Shown here piece after piece: positions 59,246 to 64,000 of a stretch of 64,000 nt of DNA (within the stretch, counting starts at the first letter, position 1; every line of letters starts with the position of its first letter). This stretch comes from Saprospiraceae bacterium (GTDB lineage Bacteria > Bacteroidota > Bacteroidia > Chitinophagales > Saprospiraceae), in NCBI GenBank assembly GCA_016720635.1, contig JADKKF010000005.1, positions 186,001-250,000 on the forward strand, in the 5' to 3' direction. The notes under the pieces are model-generated. The model made no database searches and was not told the origin of the DNA. It worked only from the letters and a program-made list of their open reading frames with translations. The position numbers and the translations under genes are program-made.

Positions 59246-60684
59246 TTTTTGTTTTTAGCATACATAAATAAAGTGTCCGATGCCAATTGAGTCCTGCCGC
59301 TATCATACCACATAATAGGACGCCCCAAGAATCGAAATATCGAATCCTTTTCAGCAAATGCCAATGAATCACACACTAGCTGCATATCCTTCATCCAAAC
59401 TCTTACATCTGGATAGGCTCTGAGGATTTTGCTTGAATCAGCCGTCGAAATGGACTCTCTTCGCAAGGTGTCGGCTGCGATGTATATGGTATCAGACCCA
59501 GATGCGATGGCAATGAGATTCCTTCCCCCATATGCCCTAAATTCTTTTTTAGTTTTGTCTAAATCTAGATTCTGTGTACGGATAGAAACCTTTTGTACCG
59601 TATCTTGCCAATGGACATTTTTCCGCAGCATTCCCATACCCGTATTTTGATCAAAAATTGTTTCATCAGCTTGGATGATTTGCGTTGAATCACTGAAGAT
59701 CGAAGGACCTGCACTGCTAAATATTTTGGTTTTTTTATCGTAATACAATGTATCTCCTCTAGCGTTGATTTGTTCTCCTTTGAGGGATGCTTTTCCAAAA
59801 AATTGTGCCTTTTCAGATTTTTCAAAATAAACAATAGAATCTGCCTGTGCGGTTTGATTTTTTTCTTCGATGAAGGCATCACCGATTAGATTAAATGCTT
59901 GTAAATCGCCATTGTAGGTAATTTTACGGGCTTTTGCTTTCTGTGTGGGCGAGAGATACTGAGGCTTTCCATCGAAGACCGCCTGTCGATTGCTGATATT
60001 GTATATACCGCTTTCAGTGTATATTTTCGAATCTTTATATTGGATGATCGTAGGGCTCACGAATTGAGCTTCCTTGCTTTTTGAATTGAAGTATAAGGAA
60101 TCTGTTTTTACCAAAAATTCTGGATCTTGGATTTGAACATTGCTATAAAATCTCGCTTGATCCAAATTGACATCATAGACCCCTCTATCGCTGATCATGG
60201 CTGTTTTTCCTTCGGTCATCGTCCCTTTGGTATTGAAAGTCGCCAATTTGGTATTTAAATCATAGTCCAGCTGTTCCGTAAAAAGCTTTTGTTGCTTATT
60301 GACCAAAACTACTTCGCCTTGGAGATACGCTTTTTTTGTATCACCATTGTAGTTTAGTCGGTTGCCATAGACCCACAAGGAGTCTTTTTGTTGTAAAATG
60401 ACTTTGCCCCAGGCTAGTAGCTGATTGTTCTGAAGGACTGCGGTATCGCATTCGAAAAAATTGTCTCCTTGATGAAGCAGTACTTCACCTTTTAGCGTGT
60501 CAATCCACGTATCGTTGATTTGTGTTCTACTCGCCGTATTCCAGCGATCGATAATTATCGAATTTTTAGTTTGCGCTAATGAAATATTTAGTGTAGTAAA
60601 AAGAATGAACAAAACACCGATTTCTTGCAAGTGAATGCCCTTTTTTGCGCCTCTGAATATATATTTTAATTTGGGATTTAGCAT
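59242..60684 (-). CDS. OstA/LptA-like LPS-transport-type protein, main part
   Basis: The start is chosen at 60684 (MLNPKLKYIFRGAKKG), one base after the fabD stop; an in-frame Met 72 bases earlier lies inside fabD. A signal-like hydrophobic segment (about residues 22-38, VLFILFTTLNISLAQ) precedes a long run of short beta repeats typical of the OstA/LptA jelly-roll. Examples are FFECDTAVLQNNQLLAWGKV, KTDSLYFNSKSKEAQF, ARGDTLYYDKKTKIF and IYIAADTLRRES. LptA-family proteins carry LPS through the periplasm. Bacteroidota OstA-like proteins of this size are usually taken as LPS-transport components. With the tail at 58850-59245 the protein is about 612 residues. Confidence 0.85.
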   Translation of the reverse strand: MLNPKLKYIFRGAKKGIHLQEIGVLFILFTTLNISLAQTKNSIIIDRWNTASRTQINDTWIDTLKGEVLLHQGDNFFECDTAVLQNNQLLAWGKVILQQKDSLWVYGNRLNYNGDTKKAYLQGEVVLVNKQQKLFTEQLDYDLNTKLATFNTKGTMTEGKTAMISDRGVYDVNLDQARFYSNVQIQDPEFLVKTDSLYFNSKSKEAQFVSPTIIQYKDSKIYTESGIYNISNRQAVFDGKPQYLSPTQKAKARKITYNGDLQAFNLIGDAFIEEKNQTAQADSIVYFEKSEKAQFFGKASLKGEQINARGDTLYYDKKTKIFSSAGPSIFSDSTQIIQADETIFDQNTGMGMLRKNVHWQDTVQKVSIRTQNLDLDKTKKEFRAYGGRNLIAIASGSDTIYIAADTLRRESISTADSSKILRAYPDVRVWMKDMQLVCDSLAFAEKDSIFRFLGRPIMWYDSGRTQLASDTLFMYAKNKN

Positions 60685-60685
60685 A

Positions 60686-61561
60686 TTATAAGCCAGCGAT
60701 TTCTGCTTCGGGCTGTATTTTTTTAACCAATCCTTGGAGCACTTTTCCTGGACCAACCTCGATATAGCTAGTCACCCCAAGTTTTGCCATCTCTGCGATA
60801 CTCTGGGACCATTTAACGGGACCTGTGAGTTGCGCTATGATATTTTCTTTGATTTGTTCTGGATCGCTTACTGGTTTAGCCGTGATATTTTGTACGATGG
60901 GACTTCTAGGTGTTTTAAAATTTATATTTTCGATAGCCAACTTGAATCCCTCCAAGGCTGGTTTCATCAAAGGGGAGTGGAATGCCCCACCCACTGGAAG
61001 TGGCAAAACTCTTTTCGCACCTGCGGCTTGCAGCAAAGGAGTAACTTCGGCGATGCCTTCAAAACTACCAGAAATTACGATTTGTCCCGGCGAGTTATAA
61101 TTTGCTGGCACTACAATTTCCTTAGCTTGATTGCAAATATTTTCTGTGATTTCATCCGAAAGACCCAAGACTGCCGCCATGCTCGAAGGGTGCAATACAC
61201 AAGCTTTTTGCATCTCATTGGCGCGGTGTTTGACCATATAGATTCCTTCGGCAAAGCTTACGACTCCCGAAGCCACCAATGCCGAAAATTCTCCTAGTGA
61301 ATGCCCTGCAAAATAGGCCGCCTCAGTTCGATTGGGATTCGCGAGCCAGAGCGCACAACTGTGCAAAAAAATAGCTGGCTGCGTAACATTCGTTTGTTTA
61401 AGCTCCTCATCTGTTCCGTGGAACATTACTTCGCCGATGTCAAAACCTAGTTCAGATTTAGCCTGATCGAAAAGTTCTCGAACCTCCTGCGAGCCTTCGT
61501 AAAGGTCCTTGCCCATGCCTGAAAATTGGGATCCTTGCCCTGGAAAAATATACGCTGTCAT
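60686..61561 (-). CDS. fabD: Malonyl-CoA:ACP transacylase
   Basis: 291 residues. It moves malonyl from CoA to acyl carrier protein at the start of fatty acid elongation. FPGQGSQFSGMGKDLY opens the protein; the nucleophile motif AGHSLGEFSALVA contains Ser88. The catalytic His lies in GGAFHSPLMKPA, and the late GPGKVLQGLVKKI is also typical. The length is normal. It is followed directly by the OstA-like gene with a one-base gap, so the two are probably co-transcribed, linking lipid synthesis and envelope assembly. Confidence 0.96.
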   Translation of the reverse strand: MTAYIFPGQGSQFSGMGKDLYEGSQEVRELFDQAKSELGFDIGEVMFHGTDEELKQTNVTQPAIFLHSCALWLANPNRTEAAYFAGHSLGEFSALVASGVVSFAEGIYMVKHRANEMQKACVLHPSSMAAVLGLSDEITENICNQAKEIVVPANYNSPGQIVISGSFEGIAEVTPLLQAAGAKRVLPLPVGGAFHSPLMKPALEGFKLAIENINFKTPRSPIVQNITAKPVSDPEQIKENIIAQLTGPVKWSQSIAEMAKLGVTSYIEVGPGKVLQGLVKKIQPEAEIAGL

Positions 61562-61586
61562 GTACTATCTTAATTTTTAATTGCCA

Positions 61587-61594
61587 CAAAATTA
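61587..61594 (-). promoter_or_regulatory. Candidate -7 box of fabD
   Basis: The minus strand reads TTTAATTTTGTGGC; TAATTTTG matches TAnnTTTG, about 25 bases before the ATG. The -33 region has no TTTG, so this is tentative. Confidence 0.35.
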
Positions 61595-61655
61595 AACGAA
61601 TAAAATCAGATTTCCAGTGTATATTTTGATTTTAGAGATAATATGATTTGGGATT

Positions 61656-61775
61656 GGGCGTCACATTTGCTGCGCCAATGTCGGGCTCTGCTCGACTTCA
61701 TTTCATTTCGGTCTCGTCAATCATTGCATGATTTGACAAGACTCTCCTTCGGAGATCGTTTCGATCCCTGACGCA
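61656..61775 (-). repeat. Intergenic structured repeat, copy H
   Basis: On the minus strand it begins GCGTCAGGGATCGAAA and ends GTGACGCCC; the outer arms GCGTC/GACGC pair. It contains ATCTCC/GGAGA(G), TTGTCAAATCAT...ATGATTGACGA and GACCGAAATGAA. Confidence 0.8.
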
Positions 61776-61979
61776 CATTTTACGATGGTTATTTTGGAGG
61801 TATTTAACTTCCATGTCGTGTATTTCTTTTACTTTTACAATATTTATATAACAATGATTATATGTGGCTAAAAAACATAATGACAAAATAAAAAATGATT
61901 ATATGCGCTGTAAAGTATTAGAAGTATCGAAGTGAGGTTGATTTGCAAATTGAACAACTGAGTCCAAATAATAAAATAA

Positions 61980-62011
61980 TTTGACTAGTAATATAAATTA
62001 TCGTATCTTTG
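61980..62011 (+). promoter_or_regulatory. Bacteroidota-type promoter upstream of the HsdR-like gene
   Basis: TTTGAC at 61980 and TATCTTTG at 62004-62011 match the -33 (TTTG) and -7 (TAnnTTTG) boxes with a spacer of about 20 bases. It is the cleanest promoter seen in the window. It lies about 200 bases before the coding start, leaving a long leader in which I see no other gene. Confidence 0.6.
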
Positions 62012-62219
62012 TGTTGTATTTTTTGCACTTAAGATGACAAATCCGTTGCCTATAACATTACATGATGTTTGAAGGACGGCTTTGTTTCATTGAAATAGAA
62101 TAGTTGTTAAAGGATTGGCAAGAAGAAAGGGATTTGCCAATAGTTTTACACCAGTTATTATTCTTTTAGAATCCATTTGGCTCGTAAGTATTTTATGAAT
62201 GAAACAAAATTTTTATTAA

Positions 62220-63245
62220 ATGAGGATGAACTTATGCCCTACTGAAATAGCAAACGAAATCATCGATAAACAATTAATTCTATGCGGATGGGATATTATC
62301 TGCCCATTGAGAGTTTCGGATTACGAAAAAATCGGAGCTGTCACAAGAAATTATTTTGAAGGATCTGCTCTTTATGATTATATATTGCATGTTGATAACA
62401 AGCCAGTTGGGTACATTAAAGTTTTGCCCCCAGAGGATTCGATTGACGCATTTACTCCACATGACTTTGATGAATATCTAAGGACTTACCCACCCAGTGA
62501 TTTGAATAAGGAGTATTCTTATTTATACTTATGTTACGGGATTGATACTTATTTTATGGATTTGCGAGATCCACTGCCCGAATGGAGAAAAATTACCACA
62601 TTTCATCGACCCGAAACCCTTCATAGATGGGTAAAAAGGACCATCTCATTGCGTATGAGGTTTGCTAAATATTTTCCAGAGATAGACAAAAAAGGATTGA
62701 ACGACGGTCAAATATCGGCATTATCGAAAATAGAAAATTCTCTGCAAGAACTCAATAAAATCACGCATGTGGAAATACCACAAGATCTGGATAAATACCA
62801 AGTGACCATCACCTCTTTTTATCGCCTTATCAAGCATACAAAGGTTTTGAGGGTTTTGTATCTCGTTAATGACGTTCAAGCAGCTACCATCGCCGAATCC
62901 CATTTTTCGAACTATATACCGCAAGATGACCCTAGGCTTTTGTCCGACATATACAGCTTCATTCGCCTTCGCAATACCTATATACCCCAAGACCATCAAG
63001 CGTATATTACATCTATCCAACGTTTGTACTGCATTTTGAAAAATCGAGATTTGGAACAAGCTGAAGCGGCGGATACGAACGATTTTTTGGAAAATGAAGA
63101 AGTTTTACCCATCGAATACAATGAAAAAGTCCCGATGGAATTTTTCGACGTCATCGTGTTTGATACATGTCCTGATGCCTTAGATGTTCGTTGGCTGCCC
63201 ATTTACGATTATTTTGATGCTTTCCATGTTAGGATTAATTGTTAA
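62220..63245 (+). CDS. HsdR-like protein with all nuclease and helicase catalytic motifs lost
   Basis: 341 residues resembling the N-terminal half of type I restriction subunit HsdR. Landmarks: CGWDI (22-26), DYILHVDNKPVGYIKVL (53-69, nuclease core), TTFHRPETLHRW (126-137), LNDGQISALSKIENSL (160-175, Q-motif-like), ITSFYRLIKHTKVLRVLYLV (197-216), AYITSIQRLYCIL (261-273), FFDVIVFDTC (308-317) and YFDAF (331-335). From family knowledge, ExK is expected at 67-69 but K-V-L is seen; Walker A GSGKT at 189-193 is DLDKY; DECH at 315-318 is DTCP; TAT after YFDAF is absent and the protein stops. The frame is open throughout. No hsdM or hsdS is nearby. An alternative N-terminus is possible: an ATG at 62195 (MNETKFLLNEDEL) would join if one base were removed at CCC 62237-62239. 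Role unknown; candidate domesticated, non-catalytic DNA-binding or regulatory protein. Confidence 0.8.
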   Translation: MRMNLCPTEIANEIIDKQLILCGWDIICPLRVSDYEKIGAVTRNYFEGSALYDYILHVDNKPVGYIKVLPPEDSIDAFTPHDFDEYLRTYPPSDLNKEYSYLYLCYGIDTYFMDLRDPLPEWRKITTFHRPETLHRWVKRTISLRMRFAKYFPEIDKKGLNDGQISALSKIENSLQELNKITHVEIPQDLDKYQVTITSFYRLIKHTKVLRVLYLVNDVQAATIAESHFSNYIPQDDPRLLSDIYSFIRLRNTYIPQDHQAYITSIQRLYCILKNRDLEQAEAADTNDFLENEEVLPIEYNEKVPMEFFDVIVFDTCPDALDVRWLPIYDYFDAFHVRINC

Positions 63246-63279
63246 TAAATTCATTATTTAGGCAAGGCTAATAATTTAT

Positions 63280-64000
63280 TTAGAATGCCCATCTAAGACC
63301 AAGGGCCCAGTGTCTGGTTGCTTGAGGAAAATACCCCGTCAATTGGTAGTCCCCGTTGTTTTGTCCTTTGCTGGCATAGATGTCATCAGCAGTTGGATCA
63401 TATTGAGTACTAGTGAAAGGATAGGTCCAAGCATTGGAGACATATTTTTGGTTTAATAGATTGAAAATGGTCGCTTCCAATCTAAGATTATAATTCTTCA
63501 GTGGTCTCCAAAAGACCTGAAAATCAAAAGTCGTATAATCTGGTAGTTTTCGAAATTTGGAACCCGTATTGTCTATAAATTGACTGCCCACATAGTTTTG
63601 TGATAATACCAGCGAGAATCTCTTCATTGTGTAATTAAGACTGTTTTTGAGGATGATATTGGGTGAAAATGCCAAATCGACGTTGGATAAATGGACCTTG
63701 TTGGGTGTCCCGCTATCCCAATTGTCAATGTAATAATCGAAGTTAGTAATTTTGTTTTTACTCAAAGTCCAATGACTTTCTAACTGAAAATTTTTCCAGG
63801 TAAAAAATCCACTCAACTCCAATCCCAAGCGAAAACTATTCGGAATATTGATTCTTTGAGCAGCTCCGACATCATTGATCAATCCATTGAGAACCAGTTG
63901 ATTGTGATAGTTCATGTAGAATAAGTTCGCGACCAATTCGCCAGCAGCCATTTTGTATTTATAGGTCAATTCTGCATTGTATAGCCGTTCGGGTTGCACC
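63280..64000 (-). CDS. TonB-dependent receptor, C-terminal barrel part (cut by window edge)
   Basis: The gene continues beyond 64000; the codon at the edge is internal. The 240 visible residues show alternating beta-strands of an outer-membrane barrel (AELTYKYKMAAGELVANLFY, FSLVLSQNYVGSQFIDNTG, YNLRLEATIFNLLNQKYV). They end in LGLRWAF with the terminal Phe required for barrel insertion. FNLLNQKYVSNAWTYP is typical of TonB-dependent receptors near the C-terminus. The ligand cannot be told from this part. It is convergent with the HsdR-like gene, with 34 bases between stops. Confidence 0.88.
   Translation of the reverse strand, partial: VQPERLYNAELTYKYKMAAGELVANLFYMNYHNQLVLNGLINDVGAAQRINIPNSFRLGLELSGFFTWKNFQLESHWTLSKNKITNFDYYIDNWDSGTPNKVHLSNVDLAFSPNIILKNSLNYTMKRFSLVLSQNYVGSQFIDNTGSKFRKLPDYTTFDFQVFWRPLKNYNLRLEATIFNLLNQKYVSNAWTYPFTSTQYDPTADDIYASKGQNNGDYQLTGYFPQATRHWALGLRWAF

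Noticed and set aside
61800..62219. tRNA or small RNA gene upstream of the HsdR-like gene
   Set aside because: No cloverleaf, T-loop motif or terminator seen; only the promoter at 61980-62011 is supported.

Overview
The window looks like a chromosomal segment from a Bacteroidota bacterium, most likely of the Saprospirales type. The support is: five genes for type IX secretion (T9SS) cargo with C-terminal sorting tails; giant Cys-rich HYR-like surface proteins ending in dockerin-like and cohesin-like domains; Kdo transferase and heptose-kinase genes for LPS; a six-domain ribosomal protein S1; and promoters of the TTTG / TAnnTTTG kind. The genus assignment is inference. There is no phage, insertion sequence, CRISPR array, rRNA or tRNA that I can support.

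Layout. 1-14931: two tandem giant surface-protein genes whose 3' ends, including terminator and downstream repeat, are a near-identical segmental duplication. The second also carries a tandem 963-bp repeat. 14979-22036: a GH92 glycosidase, apolipoprotein N-acyltransferase (lnt) and feoAB. 22050-31867 (minus strand): a YgjP-type metalloprotein, an alpha/beta hydrolase, rpsA, a PA-domain T9SS protein, and an operon for a beta-barrel protein, waaA and an hldE-type kinase. 32048-39535 (plus): UDP-glucuronate decarboxylase plus a polysaccharide export protein, topA and serC. 39741-46201 (minus): a small Cys-rich secreted protein and a 1958-residue HYR protein. 46604-58034: a DOPA-dioxygenase-like gene, a secreted phospholipase-D-like protein, an ECF sigma / membrane-anchored barrel / two-lipoprotein cluster, and the repair pair mutS-uvrA. 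58463-64000: a DUF202 protein, an OstA-like protein, fabD, a degenerate HsdR-like protein and the end of a TonB-dependent receptor.

Genes that belong together: envelope building (lnt, waaA, hldE-like kinase, OstA-like protein, UXS plus SLBB exporter), surface display through T9SS, and DNA maintenance (mutS, uvrA, topA).

Two things stand out. First, a 341-residue protein (62220-63245) keeps the fold-level sequence of the HsdR nuclease and first helicase domain but has lost every catalytic motif, and it has no hsdM or hsdS beside it. Second, eight intergenic copies of a roughly 100-130 nt structured repeat have closing stems that covary between copies. A technical caution also applies: at least five genes (the giant genes at ~1060 and ~5730, GH92 at ~17065, uvrA at ~55290, ostA-like at ~59248) are split by single-base shifts. 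These are probably assembly indels rather than real mutations.
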